Shown: positions 26,438 through 34,742 of the stretch, in pieces
Layout: each line of letters starts with the position of its first letter
Position numbering within the stretch: the stretch's first letter is position 1
Assembly (NCBI GenBank): GCA_052387675.1
Contig: JBQTIY010000005.1
Span: forward strand, 1-64,000
DNA: 64,000 nt
Reading direction: 5' to 3'
From: JBQTIY01 sp052387675
GTDB taxonomy: Bacteria > Planctomycetota > B15-G4
Notes under the pieces: model-generated
What the model was told of the DNA's origin: nothing
Database searches by the model: none
Seen by the model: the letters and a program-made list of their open reading frames with translations, nothing else
Position numbers and translations under genes: made by a program

Positions 26438-29257
26438 ATGAAATTGAGGTTCCGCACAGCGCTGGTGCTTGTCTTTGTCTGCGCCCCACTGGCCGCGATG
26501 CAGACCGTGATCGGCGGCGTCGGCGCGCCGACCGCCTCGCTGGGAGTCGCCGCCATTGGCGACGTGACCGGCGACGCCGTGCAGGACTTTTTAGTGGCTC
26601 GGCCTGACCTCGGTGGAATCGGCTCGCTGGCACTCTACTCGGGCGCGGACCGCACTGTGCTCCACGAGCTCGTCGGCTCGTCCGACACCGATCACTTTGC
26701 CGGCGCGATCGCTGCGATGGGCGACATCGACGGCGACGGAGTGCCCGACTTCGCGGTGGCCATTCCGCATCAGCTTTTCGTTTTCCCCGCGTCAGTGCGG
26801 ATTCACTCGGGGACTGACGCGTCGCTGATCCGCGAGCACTTCGGAACGAACATGGACGGCTTCGGTGCCGCCATCGCCGGCGTGGGCGATGTCGACGGCG
26901 ATGGCTGGAACGAAATCGCCATTGCGCGGCCTTTCGCGAACACCGTGCCGGCCGACGCCGGCATAATTGACGTCTATCGAGGTGTGAACGGAAGTCTCTT
27001 GCTCTCGCTCTTCGGAAGCGTGGCCGGCGGTCGACTCGGGGGTCGCTTGGCAGCTGCAGGCGACGTTGACGGAGACGGCGTACCCGATCTCGTCGCGGGT
27101 TCGCACCAGGTCGCAGCGACTTCGGCTCAGCACGCCGTCGTCTTCTCGCTCTCCACGGGGCTGCCGCTGCACACGGTGACGGCGGCACACGTCGCAGATT
27201 TCACGGGCAGCGCCGTCGCCGGCCTCGGCGACCTCGACCGCGACGGGCATGCCGACTATGCCGTTGGCAGTCCAGGCTATGACTCGGCCGGCGTGGATCG
27301 TGGCCTAGTCCGCATCTATTCCGGCCAGACGGGAACGCTGCTCCTCTCGCTCTTGGGCGACGGTCCCTCGGCTGGCACCGCGCTCGCCGTCGCGGCGGCC
27401 GGCGACGTGGATGGCGACGGTTGGCAAGACGTTGTCGTGGGCTGGCGCCTCGTGGGATCCGGCGGGCACGGCGCCGCCCGCGTGCTGTCGGGCCGCGATC
27501 TCTCGCAAGTGATCGTCGAGTGGGAGACGACCTCGGGAACGCTCTCCGTGGCTCCGTTTGGCGACATCGACGGCGACGGCTTCGACGAAGTTCTCGTGGG
27601 CGAGGTCGGCGCGGCGACACTCGTCTGCAGCCGCCAGGCCTCGACGAGCACTCTCGTTGAACTGCATGGAACGGAAAACCAGAAGTTTATGGGCCGTTCA
27701 CTTCGATCCGGTGCGGACTACGACGGGGACGGCCGCCCAGATCTCCTGCTGAGCGTACAAATGGAAGTGCCCTACGAGGCGCAGATCGTACGTGTCGTGT
27801 CCGGAGCGACCGGCGCGACGATCCAGCGTTTCGAGCACGCCGTGGACTACAGTCATTTTGGCCGCTACATGGATGTTTTGGGCGATGTGGACGGCGATGG
27901 GATCCCTGAGGTCCTCATCGGCGATCCGACCGACGGGACCATGGGAAACACTGCAGGCGCTGTCTTTCTCTACTCGGGCGGCTCTGGAGCGCTGATCGCC
28001 ACCCTCTATGGCTGGTCCAACAGTGAGTTCGGTACCAGCGTGCGGCGCGCCGGTGATGTCGATGCCGATGGATATGAGGACTTCATCCTCGGCATTCCGG
28101 ACTCCTCAGAGTTCTCACCTCAGGCGGGTGCGGCCAAGGTCTACTCCGGCCTCACCCGCGCGCCGATCCTCACACTGTCTGGCGAAGACGTCGGCTTACC
28201 GTCGACTTACGTCTCCTTCGGTCAGTCATGCTGCGGAGCAGGCGACGTCAACGCCGACGGCCGGCCAGACCTGCTCGTCGGCGATCCGACCTATCCGGGG
28301 CCGTGGCCAAACTACCGCGGGCGTGCGCGGGTTTTGTCCGGCGTCGATGGATCGGTGCTGCTTGACGTCATCGGCGAACCTGGAGACCGACTCGGTGAGA
28401 TGGTCTCGCCACTGGGAGACGCCAATAACGACGGGCACGACGACTTCCTCGTGGCGACGGTGAGTGTGCCCGCCTCGTTCTTGGACCCCTTGGGACCCTG
28501 GCGTATCGAAGCGCGCTCTGGGGCGGACGGAGGCCTGCTCTACACGATTCACTCGGAGCAGGCGCTGATCTTTCCCTATCCCGAAATGCGGCTTGCCGTG
28601 GGCGGCGACTTCAACGACGACGCATTCCCCGACGTCCTCGTCGGCGATCCGAAGGACGATAGCGCGGGCGCGGACGCGGGACGCGTCCGGATCTACTCAG
28701 GCAAGACCGGGGCGTGGCTGCGCGACGTGTTCGGGCCTCTCGCTGCCGGCGCGCTCGAATTCGGCAGCGTGGTCTGTGCAACCGCCGACGTAGACGGCGA
28801 TGGCTACGACGACCTCGCCGTGGGCTCCCCGATCGACGCGTTGAACGGACCGCAGACAGGGAGCGTGCGAGTCATCAGCCTGCGCCCGCCGTCGTGGACT
28901 GGGCTCGGACACGCACTCGGCGGCACGTGGGGCACGCCCTCGCTCTGGGTAGAGGGTGAATGTTTCGCCGGCGAACAGCTTTCGCTCTCACTCGGCGGCT
29001 CGCTCTCCGGTGAAACCGCAGCGCTCGTGATTGGCCTCACGTCGGCGACGGCGCCCTTTAAAGGTGGGCTTCTGGTTCCTGCGCCGACGCTCGTGCTCCC
29101 GCTGGTGCTCGATGGTCTCGGGTCGACCGCGCTCGCCACCACCTGGCCCGCCGGCCTGCCAGCCGGGTTCACGATCTGGCTCCAGGCCTGGATCTCCGAT
29201 CCCGCCGGCCCAGCCGGCTTCGCCGCCACGAACGCAATCCGCGGAACCGTGCCCTGA
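26438..29257 (+). CDS. Large secreted FG-GAP repeat protein with shared C-terminal domain
   Basis: The 939-residue product has a signal peptide (MKLRFRTALVLVFVCAPLAA, residues 1-20) and more than ten FG-GAP repeats with loops like GDIDGDGVPDFAVA, GDVDGDGWNEIAIA, GDLDRDGHADYAVG, GDVNADGRPDLLVG and ADVDGDGYDDLAVG, enough for one or two seven-bladed propellers. The final 120 residues form another domain ending in GLPAGFTIWLQAWISDP and a terminal TVP, matching the endings of the genes at 18172 and 48466. The frame is open for 125 codons upstream, but that part overlaps the permease; the ATG at 26438 gives the signal peptide. It is convergent with the SPFH gene (37 bp). Extracellular role, ligand unknown. 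Confidence 0.85.
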   Translation: MKLRFRTALVLVFVCAPLAAMQTVIGGVGAPTASLGVAAIGDVTGDAVQDFLVARPDLGGIGSLALYSGADRTVLHELVGSSDTDHFAGAIAAMGDIDGDGVPDFAVAIPHQLFVFPASVRIHSGTDASLIREHFGTNMDGFGAAIAGVGDVDGDGWNEIAIARPFANTVPADAGIIDVYRGVNGSLLLSLFGSVAGGRLGGRLAAAGDVDGDGVPDLVAGSHQVAATSAQHAVVFSLSTGLPLHTVTAAHVADFTGSAVAGLGDLDRDGHADYAVGSPGYDSAGVDRGLVRIYSGQTGTLLLSLLGDGPSAGTALAVAAAGDVDGDGWQDVVVGWRLVGSGGHGAARVLSGRDLSQVIVEWETTSGTLSVAPFGDIDGDGFDEVLVGEVGAATLVCSRQASTSTLVELHGTENQKFMGRSLRSGADYDGDGRPDLLLSVQMEVPYEAQIVRVVSGATGATIQRFEHAVDYSHFGRYMDVLGDVDGDGIPEVLIGDPTDGTMGNTAGAVFLYSGGSGALIATLYGWSNSEFGTSVRRAGDVDADGYEDFILGIPDSSEFSPQAGAAKVYSGLTRAPILTLSGEDVGLPSTYVSFGQSCCGAGDVNADGRPDLLVGDPTYPGPWPNYRGRARVLSGVDGSVLLDVIGEPGDRLGEMVSPLGDANNDGHDDFLVATVSVPASFLDPLGPWRIEARSGADGGLLYTIHSEQALIFPYPEMRLAVGGDFNDDAFPDVLVGDPKDDSAGADAGRVRIYSGKTGAWLRDVFGPLAAGALEFGSVVCATADVDGDGYDDLAVGSPIDALNGPQTGSVRVISLRPPSWTGLGHALGGTWGTPSLWVEGECFAGEQLSLSLGGSLSGETAALVIGLTSATAPFKGGLLVPAPTLVLPLVLDGLGSTALATTWPAGLPAGFTIWLQAWISDPAGPAGFAATNAIRGTVP

Positions 29258-29294
29258 TCAGGCGCGAGCTTGGCCCATCTCAGGCGCGCGCTGC

Positions 29295-30350
29295 TTAGCC
29301 GCGCGTCGGGCCGCCACGCGTGGGCCCACCGCGGGTCGGGTCGCCGCCGGCGAAAGGATCGGCGCCGCGCTGACTTCCGGAGGCGCCCGTGCGGCCCTCG
29401 TGCTGCGCCGCGAGCAGTTCGCGGATGCCGCCGATGGAGCCGAGCACATTGGCCGACTCGTAAGGCATGAAGACCGTGCGCTGGCCTTCGCTCTGCATCG
29501 CGATCTCCTTCATCATCTTCAGATACTCCATCGCGATGAGGTACTGGGCGGAGTTGACGCCCGTGGCGGCCAGCGCCGTGTTGACCTTCTCGATGGCGCC
29601 GGCTTCGCCGGAGGCTTTGAGAATCAGCCGCTGACGCTCGCCCTCGGCCTCGGCGATGGCCGCATCGCGCAAGCCCTCGGCGCGCAGCACGCGGCTGGCC
29701 TTCTCGCCCTCGGCCTCGAGCACCACCGCGCGCCGGTCGCGCTCGGCCTTCATCTGCTTCTCCATGGCCGTCTGGATTTCCGGCGGCGGCAGGATGTCTT
29801 GCAGCTCGACGCGGTTGATCTTCACGCCCCACTTGTCCGAGGCGTCATCGAGGACGGCGCGCATCTTGGCGTTGATCTCGTCGCGGCTGGACAGCGCGCG
29901 GTCCAGGTCCATCTCGCCGATCACGTTACGCAAGGTGGTCTGGGCCAGCTTCTCGATGGCATTGGGCAGATTGCTGACTTCGTAGGCCGCGCGCATCGGG
30001 TCGGTGATCTGGGCGAAGAGCAGCCCGTTGATCTCGATGACCACGTTGTCGCGCGTGATGACGCGCTGCTGCGGGAAGTCCATGACCGTCTCGCGCAGGT
30101 CGATGCGCTCGCGATTGCGGGCCACGTTGCCGGCGCGCGCCCCGCCCACCACCGGCGTGAGCCAGGCGATCTGGCGCGTCTGGTCCACGATCGGCACCAG
30201 CACGTTGATGCCGGGCGTGAGCGTGCGGCTGTACTTGCCGAGCCGCTCGATGATCATGACCTCGGCCTGGCGAATGACCTTGACGCCCTTACTGACCAGC
30301 ACGATGGCCAGGATCACGGCAACCAGAACGATGATGGCGACGTTTTCCAC
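29295..30350 (-). CDS. SPFH/Band 7 (stomatin/QmcA-like) membrane protein
   Basis: SPFH proteins form membrane-associated rings and organise lipid microdomains. The 351-residue product has an N-terminal membrane helix (VAIIVLVAVILAIVLV), the start of the band 7 domain (VIIERLGKYSRTLTPGINVLVP), RETVMDFPQQRVITRDNV and the Ala/Glu/Arg-rich coiled coil after residue 200 (QMKAERDRRAVVLEAEGEKA). The tail holds a short PTRGG repeat. It lies 68 bp downstream of nfeD; NfeD and stomatin-type proteins are well known partners. A perfect 18-bp palindrome sits between the two. Confidence 0.92.
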   Translation of the reverse strand: MENVAIIVLVAVILAIVLVSKGVKVIRQAEVMIIERLGKYSRTLTPGINVLVPIVDQTRQIAWLTPVVGGARAGNVARNRERIDLRETVMDFPQQRVITRDNVVIEINGLLFAQITDPMRAAYEVSNLPNAIEKLAQTTLRNVIGEMDLDRALSSRDEINAKMRAVLDDASDKWGVKINRVELQDILPPPEIQTAMEKQMKAERDRRAVVLEAEGEKASRVLRAEGLRDAAIAEAEGERQRLILKASGEAGAIEKVNTALAATGVNSAQYLIAMEYLKMMKEIAMQSEGQRTVFMPYESANVLGSIGGIRELLAAQHEGRTGASGSQRGADPFAGGDPTRGGPTRGGPTRG

Positions 30351-30368
30351 GAGAGACTCCGGAAGAAC

Positions 30369-30386
30369 GGGCTCCCGCGGGAGCCC
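30369..30386. promoter_or_regulatory. Perfect 18-bp palindrome between nfeD and the SPFH gene
   Basis: GGGCTCCCGCGGGAGCCC is fully self-complementary. In the transcript it would form a 7-bp GC-rich hairpin just before the SPFH ribosome binding region. It has no T tract, so it is not a classical terminator; it may stabilise mRNA, attenuate read-through or bind a regulator. Confidence 0.45.
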
Positions 30387-30418
30387 AGGGAAGACTTGGG
30401 TTCAGCGGCGCGGGGCGC

Positions 30419-30940
30419 TCAGGCCTTGTCCACGGTGAGGGTGTTGCCGCTCACGGAGAGCACGCGCACGGCGTCGCCCACCGCAAGGCTGCGACTGGAC
30501 GTGGCGCGCCACTCTTCGTTGGCGAGGCGCACGCGCCCCTTGCCGCCGGCCGGCACCGTGTCGATGACCGTGGCCGCCTGCCCGACGAGCGAGTCGACAT
30601 TGGTTTCCGTGCCGCGTCGCGCGAAGAGTTTGAGGAAGAGCGGCCGGATGAAGGCCAGCGAGGCCACCGAGGTCAGTGCGAAGACGATGAGCTGGCCGTT
30701 GCGGCCGAGGCCGGCCCAGGCTGCGCCCGCCGAAACGAGCGTGGCCACCGCAAAGGCGCCGAGGAAAAAGCCGGCGGTGAACACTTCGAGAATGAGCACG
30801 ACGAGCGTGAGCCACAGCCACATCTCGACGTGGGTCACGGCGCCGCCCAGCGTCATGAGCGAATCGAGGAAGGACTCAGTGGCCTGCGCCGCTGAACTGG
30901 GCTGGTCGCCGGCGGCCTGAAGAAGAAGGGCTGTCAGCAT
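30419..30940 (-). CDS. nfeD: NfeD-like membrane protein
   Basis: The 173-residue product is a short-form NfeD: an N-terminal hydrophilic part, two or three membrane helices (MWLWLTLVVLILEVFTAGFF; AVATLVSAGAAWAGLG; LIVFALTSVASLAFIRPLF) and a C-terminal OB-fold with VGQAATVIDTVPAGGKGRV and VRVLSVSGNTLTV. NfeD proteins work with SPFH/stomatin partners in the membrane, and the SPFH gene follows directly. The ATG at 30940 has GGGAG 5-9 nt upstream; the open frame beyond it is not NfeD-like. A TACAAT box lies 53 nt before the ATG. Confidence 0.88.
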   Translation of the reverse strand: MLTALLLQAAGDQPSSAAQATESFLDSLMTLGGAVTHVEMWLWLTLVVLILEVFTAGFFLGAFAVATLVSAGAAWAGLGRNGQLIVFALTSVASLAFIRPLFLKLFARRGTETNVDSLVGQAATVIDTVPAGGKGRVRLANEEWRATSSRSLAVGDAVRVLSVSGNTLTVDKA

Positions 30941-30993
30941 GGGCACTCCCCGAAGGCGGCGCTGTCTGGCCCGCCGCCGCGGCACACGCGGGC

Positions 30994-30999
30994 ATTGTA
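30994..30999 (-). promoter_or_regulatory. Predicted -10 box TACAAT for the nfeD-SPFH operon
   Basis: On the minus strand TACAAT lies 53 nt before the nfeD ATG, which has its own ribosome binding site. The same hexamer occurs before two other genes in the window (41633, 44159). Confidence 0.4.
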
Positions 31000-31050
31000 T
31001 GAATCGGCGCCGCGCCGCGCACGGCGCCGGGCACGACACCGGGTAGGCGC

Positions 31051-31785
31051 TCAGCTCGACGCGGCGAGCGCCTCGGCAGCCTGTCGCTCGCGCTCCGACA
31101 CAGACTCGACGCAAAGCGGCCCGGTCAGCCGGGCCTCAAAGGCCGCCGTGACCGCCTGCGCCAGTTCGTTCCAGGAGACACTGCGGCCGGCCGCGAGGTT
31201 CACCGCGCCGCTTTCCGGCGAGAGCGCAGGCACTTCCAGCGGCAGGCTGCCGTGATGCAGAACGCCGCCAGCGCGGCGCCGCTGGGCCGAGCCCACGACC
31301 TTGCGCCCGCGCTCATCCACCAGATCGAGCGCGGTTTGATCGTGAAAGCAGAGCGTGGCCGCACGCGGGTCCGTGGAGAGCGGCCGGCCCGCACCGCGCG
31401 GACTCACGCGCGCGCCCACCGCAGCCAGGGCCTCAGCCAGCGCTGCGTGCACCAGCTCGTAGGCCGCCACGGTGTCCGCCGGGTAGCCGTCCTCGCCGGG
31501 CCGCGCGACGAGCGCGAAGGTGAGTTCCTGCTCGTGATGAATGGCGCCGCCGCCCGTCGGTCGGCGCACGAGCACCGCCCCGCTCCGTGCCGCGAGTTCC
31601 ACGAAGGCCTCGCGCGGCTGAAACCAACCCAGCGAGAGGCCCGGCGGATCCCAGGTATAGAGTCGCAACACGGGCCGGCCCGGCGGCTGCGCCGTCGGCA
31701 GGACGCCGCGCAGCAGCACTTCATCCAGCGCCATGTTGAAGGCCGGCGTTCCCGCGCCGGTCATCAAGAAGCGCCAAGCGGACAC
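31051..31785 (-). CDS. lplA: Lipoate-protein ligase A-family protein
   Basis: The family attaches lipoate (or octanoate) to lipoyl domains such as GcvH. The 244-residue product has the N-terminal NMALDEVLL, LRLYTWDPPGLSLGWFQP, the signature RRPTGGGAIHHEQELTFAL, and the catalytic Lys region KVVGSAQRRR followed by VLHHGSLPL. The frame is open well upstream over the preceding gene, but family members begin a few residues before the WRF segment; the GTG at 31785 fits. It follows the SurA-like lipoprotein gene by 41 bp. It may instead be an octanoyltransferase of the LipM type or a biotin/lipoate-ligase homologue, which cannot be separated by eye. Confidence 0.85.
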   Translation of the reverse strand: MSAWRFLMTGAGTPAFNMALDEVLLRGVLPTAQPPGRPVLRLYTWDPPGLSLGWFQPREAFVELAARSGAVLVRRPTGGGAIHHEQELTFALVARPGEDGYPADTVAAYELVHAALAEALAAVGARVSPRGAGRPLSTDPRAATLCFHDQTALDLVDERGRKVVGSAQRRRAGGVLHHGSLPLEVPALSPESGAVNLAAGRSVSWNELAQAVTAAFEARLTGPLCVESVSERERQAAEALAASS

Positions 31786-31826
31786 AGGGCGCGAGCCGGT
31801 TTCGCCGGTCGCCTGCGCGGCTGAGG

Positions 31827-33839
31827 TCAGCGGCCCGGGACCTTCACCTTCGGCAAGAGCGCGCGCAGACTTTCCTGCGCCCAGTAGAAGAAGTTGAGGT
31901 CGATGTAGTCCTCGTAGGCGAGGTCCTTCATGCGGCCTTCCATGGGCTCGAGGCTCTTGGAGCGCGTGTAGTCGCGCACGCGCGCCACCCACGTGCCCAC
32001 CGTCATCTCGGCCCCGAAGGAGTGGCGCCGGCAGAGCTGCGTCCACGGGCCGAAAATCTCGCCCGGCGCACCGTGATAGAAAATGTCGTCGGCGAGGCTG
32101 TAGCCGGTGATGAGGATCGAGAGTTCGGTCTCGTTCAAGTAGATGCGCAGCGGGTTGCGCTGGAAGACGCGATTGTTGCCGGGCGGAGCCGCGGGCGGGG
32201 CCGGGTACTCACCGGCCAGGGTCTGCCACCAGCCGCCGAGCGGATCGGAGGCGCCCGAGCGCGCCAGTTCCAGCGCGGCCGCGAGGCGCACCTGGCCGGC
32301 GTCCAAATTGGCCTGCCGGAACTCGGCGCCGTTCAGCCCGATCTTGGCCAAATCCACCACGGCCTCGCCGCGCTCGAAGAACAGACGGCCGCCGCGCTGG
32401 TAGTGCTCCAGGATCAAGTTCTGGTCAATGTGCTGCTTCTGCCAGAGCGCATAGGACTGCCGGTAGCGGAAGTGCTCACGCGCACGCTCCGGCGAGTTGT
32501 AGCCCCGGAACATGATCATGGTCTTCAGCGGGAAGAGCGAGCCTTCGTACTGCTTGGCATAGAGATTCCACTCGGCGAGGAAGGCCTCGTCGCTGAGCCA
32601 CTGCCCGGCCGCCTGCAGCGCCACGCGCATGCCCTCGAGCGTGAGCAGCTCACGCACGATGAGCGCCGCATCCGTGTCGGCCATGGTCGGCCCCACGCTG
32701 GCCCACAGCTCGTCGGTGCGCACCGCGCGGTCACCCACGCGCATGAAGTACTCGTCGGGCATGGCCTCGTCGAAGAAGAAGGCCACGCTGGACTGCTCCA
32801 CGAGTCCATCGCGGATCGAACTCATGATGTTGTTGCGGAAGAGCGCGGGAATGTCCTCGCCCGCCTTGGCCGACTGCGCCAGGTAGCCGCGCAGATTGCG
32901 CCCCTGCTCCGTGCTGGCGAGGGCCTCCCAGGTCGCGTTGGGCATCCACTCGGGACGCGGCTCCTCGAGGGGCGGCAGCGTCATGCTGGGATCAGCGGGC
33001 TCGCTCGGCGTGAGATTCTCCGGCCAGGGCAGATAGGCCCGCTCGAACTCGGCCTGCGCCGCGATCATCTTGCGGTAGGCCGGCATGCCGATGCTCGTGT
33101 GGATCGACTGCTCGTAATCCTGCACGGCCTTTTCGGCCGGATCGGGCTGACCCGGCTCCGGCTCTCCGGCCTGCATCCGCGTCTGCTCGCGGATCATGTT
33201 CTTGAACTCCTCGACCTTGAGGTCGATGTCGGCCTCGCTGAGGTGGAACTTGGCCGGATCCGCGCCGGCCGCCACCGCCGCTGAGATCTGCCGATCCGTG
33301 AGCACGCGCATGACGACGCGCTCGACTTCGTTGTTGCCCAAGTACATGAGCGCACGGCGGCGGAACTCGCTGCGGCTCACCGGGCGCCCGCCGACGACCA
33401 GCACCGGGTCGGCGTCCAGATTGAGGCCGGGCAGATTCACTTCGACGTAGTCGGCGCGGCGCCGCACATAGGAGAGGTCGCGCTGACGATGCTGCTCGAT
33501 GTCCGGGATCGAAGCGCCTGGCGCCGTGCTCGCCGGGACGAGTCCCGGAATGGTGGGCGTGGCGGGCGCCGGGGCGGGTGCGGGCGCGGGCGCAGGGGCG
33601 GGCACTGCGCCGGCATCCTGCTGCGGGGCTTTCGGAGTCGCAGCCGGCGCGGGAGTCGGCGCGGGTGCCGCGGGCTCGGCGGGCAGCGGCCGGATGACAG
33701 GCGCCGGCTGCGCAGCCGGCGCAGCCTGGGCGGCCTGAGCAGGCTGAGCCATCGGCGCGGCAGGCGCCTTGGATGTGGCGGAGGGACTCGCGCAGGCCAT
33801 GAGCCCGGCCAGAAGGAGAAGCAGGGTGCGGAACAGCAT
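31827..33839 (-). CDS. SurA-like lipoprotein with Pro/Ala-rich linker
   Basis: The 670-residue product has a lipoprotein-type signal (MLFRTLLLLLAGLMACASPS, Cys at residue 16), then about 110 residues of Pro/Ala-rich linker, then a folded region beginning VLVVGGRPVSRSEFRRRAL. That segment and the following helices resemble the N-terminal domain of SurA/parvulin-type periplasmic chaperones, and a second similar segment occurs near residue 400 (MRVGDRAVRTDELWASV). I do not see a clear parvulin catalytic domain, so foldase activity is uncertain. The N-terminal frame extension to 33965 is rejected because the lipoprotein signal begins at 33839. It heads a probable minus-strand run with lplA, nfeD and SPFH. 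Confidence 0.65.
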   Translation of the reverse strand: MLFRTLLLLLAGLMACASPSATSKAPAAPMAQPAQAAQAAPAAQPAPVIRPLPAEPAAPAPTPAPAATPKAPQQDAGAVPAPAPAPAPAPAPATPTIPGLVPASTAPGASIPDIEQHRQRDLSYVRRRADYVEVNLPGLNLDADPVLVVGGRPVSRSEFRRRALMYLGNNEVERVVMRVLTDRQISAAVAAGADPAKFHLSEADIDLKVEEFKNMIREQTRMQAGEPEPGQPDPAEKAVQDYEQSIHTSIGMPAYRKMIAAQAEFERAYLPWPENLTPSEPADPSMTLPPLEEPRPEWMPNATWEALASTEQGRNLRGYLAQSAKAGEDIPALFRNNIMSSIRDGLVEQSSVAFFFDEAMPDEYFMRVGDRAVRTDELWASVGPTMADTDAALIVRELLTLEGMRVALQAAGQWLSDEAFLAEWNLYAKQYEGSLFPLKTMIMFRGYNSPERAREHFRYRQSYALWQKQHIDQNLILEHYQRGGRLFFERGEAVVDLAKIGLNGAEFRQANLDAGQVRLAAALELARSGASDPLGGWWQTLAGEYPAPPAAPPGNNRVFQRNPLRIYLNETELSILITGYSLADDIFYHGAPGEIFGPWTQLCRRHSFGAEMTVGTWVARVRDYTRSKSLEPMEGRMKDLAYEDYIDLNFFYWAQESLRALLPKVKVPGR

Positions 33840-33982
33840 TGCAGGAACTCCGGAGACAGGACCTTTGGCGACGGTGCCCCCTACGGGGCCCGAGCATGCC
33901 GGCGTTGGGGCTTTTGGGCGCCGGACAAGTCCTTCATCAAAGGCTAGGGCGTGAGGAACTGTCAAGCCGGGAGCCGAAAACC

Positions 33983-34013
33983 ACGCCGCTGCTCTCGCCG
34001 CGAAAAGCGGCGT
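33983..34013. promoter_or_regulatory. Inverted repeat in the divergent region between lipoprotein and CMD genes
   Basis: ACGCCGCT (33983-33990) pairs with AGCGGCGT (34006-34013), and an inner hairpin CGCCGC-GAAAA-GCGGCG lies at 33996-34012. There is no T tract, and both neighbours start here rather than end, so it is more likely an operator than a terminator. Nothing else is recognised in 33840-34049. Confidence 0.3.
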
Positions 34014-34049
34014 TGAAGTGGCTGGGAGGGACCGCTAGGGTCCGGCCGG

Positions 34050-34742
34050 ATGTCCCTGCGTCAGCAGCTTGAAGACGTGCTCGCCAGCCCAGGCGGCGAG
34101 CCGCGTGTGCGCTGCTTGGCACTCTTTCACGGCGCGGCCTGCTGCGGCCACGCCGAGGGCCTGTCGGCGCTCATCGAAATCGCAGCCAAGCTGGGCCTGC
34201 CGCGCAGTCAAGTGTCCGAAGCTGCGCTGCAAGTCGTGGCCTTCGGCGGTTTTCCCAGAGCGCTCGAAGCGCTCGGCCGACTCACCGCCCTCTGGCCTGC
34301 GGAGGCGGCGGCGCCGAGCACAGAGGCACGGGGCACAGCGGTACGGGGCGCACCGGTGCACGTCGCGCCTGTGGTCAGCTCCGAGCAGGGCCGGCCGGTC
34401 TTTCGCGCGGTCTATGGAGAGGACAGCGAGGCCGTGCTCGCCGGTCTGGCCGAACTCGCACCGGAGATCCCGGGCTGGGTGCTGGCCGACGCCTACGGGC
34501 GCGTGCTCGCGCGCCCCGGATTGCCGCTCGTGGAGCGTGAACTTCTGGCCGTCTCGGCGCTGGCGCTCATGAGCTTGCCGGTGCCGCTGGCCTCCCACGC
34601 GCGCGGCGCGCTGCGCAACGGCTCCACCACGGCCTCCGTAATCGATATCCTCGGCGCGAGCCGAAGCCTCGGCGGCCCCGGGGCGCTGGCCGTCATCGAC
34701 CAGGCCATCCGCCGCCTCTCCCGGACCCCGTCCCCGCCATGA
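34050..34742 (+). CDS. Carboxymuconolactone decarboxylase (CMD)-like protein
   Basis: The 230-residue product seems to hold two CMD-like helical halves: residues 30-90 (LSALIEIAAKLGLPRSQVSEAAL ...) and residues 145-215, where YGRVLARPGLPLVERELLAVSAL ... HARGALRNGSTTASVIDI closely follows the CMD pattern. The CxxC of AhpD-type peroxidases is missing, so a decarboxylase-like or non-redox role is more likely. A TAGGGT -10-like box lies 8 nt before the ATG. The stop overlaps the start of the TPR glycosyltransferase gene (ATGA at 34739), so the two are cotranslated, for no obvious metabolic reason. Confidence 0.72.
   Translation: MSLRQQLEDVLASPGGEPRVRCLALFHGAACCGHAEGLSALIEIAAKLGLPRSQVSEAALQVVAFGGFPRALEALGRLTALWPAEAAAPSTEARGTAVRGAPVHVAPVVSSEQGRPVFRAVYGEDSEAVLAGLAELAPEIPGWVLADAYGRVLARPGLPLVERELLAVSALALMSLPVPLASHARGALRNGSTTASVIDILGASRSLGGPGALAVIDQAIRRLSRTPSPP

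Noticed and set aside
33996..34012. GC-rich hairpin read as an intrinsic terminator
   Set aside because: There is no T tract and both flanking genes start here, so termination makes no sense.
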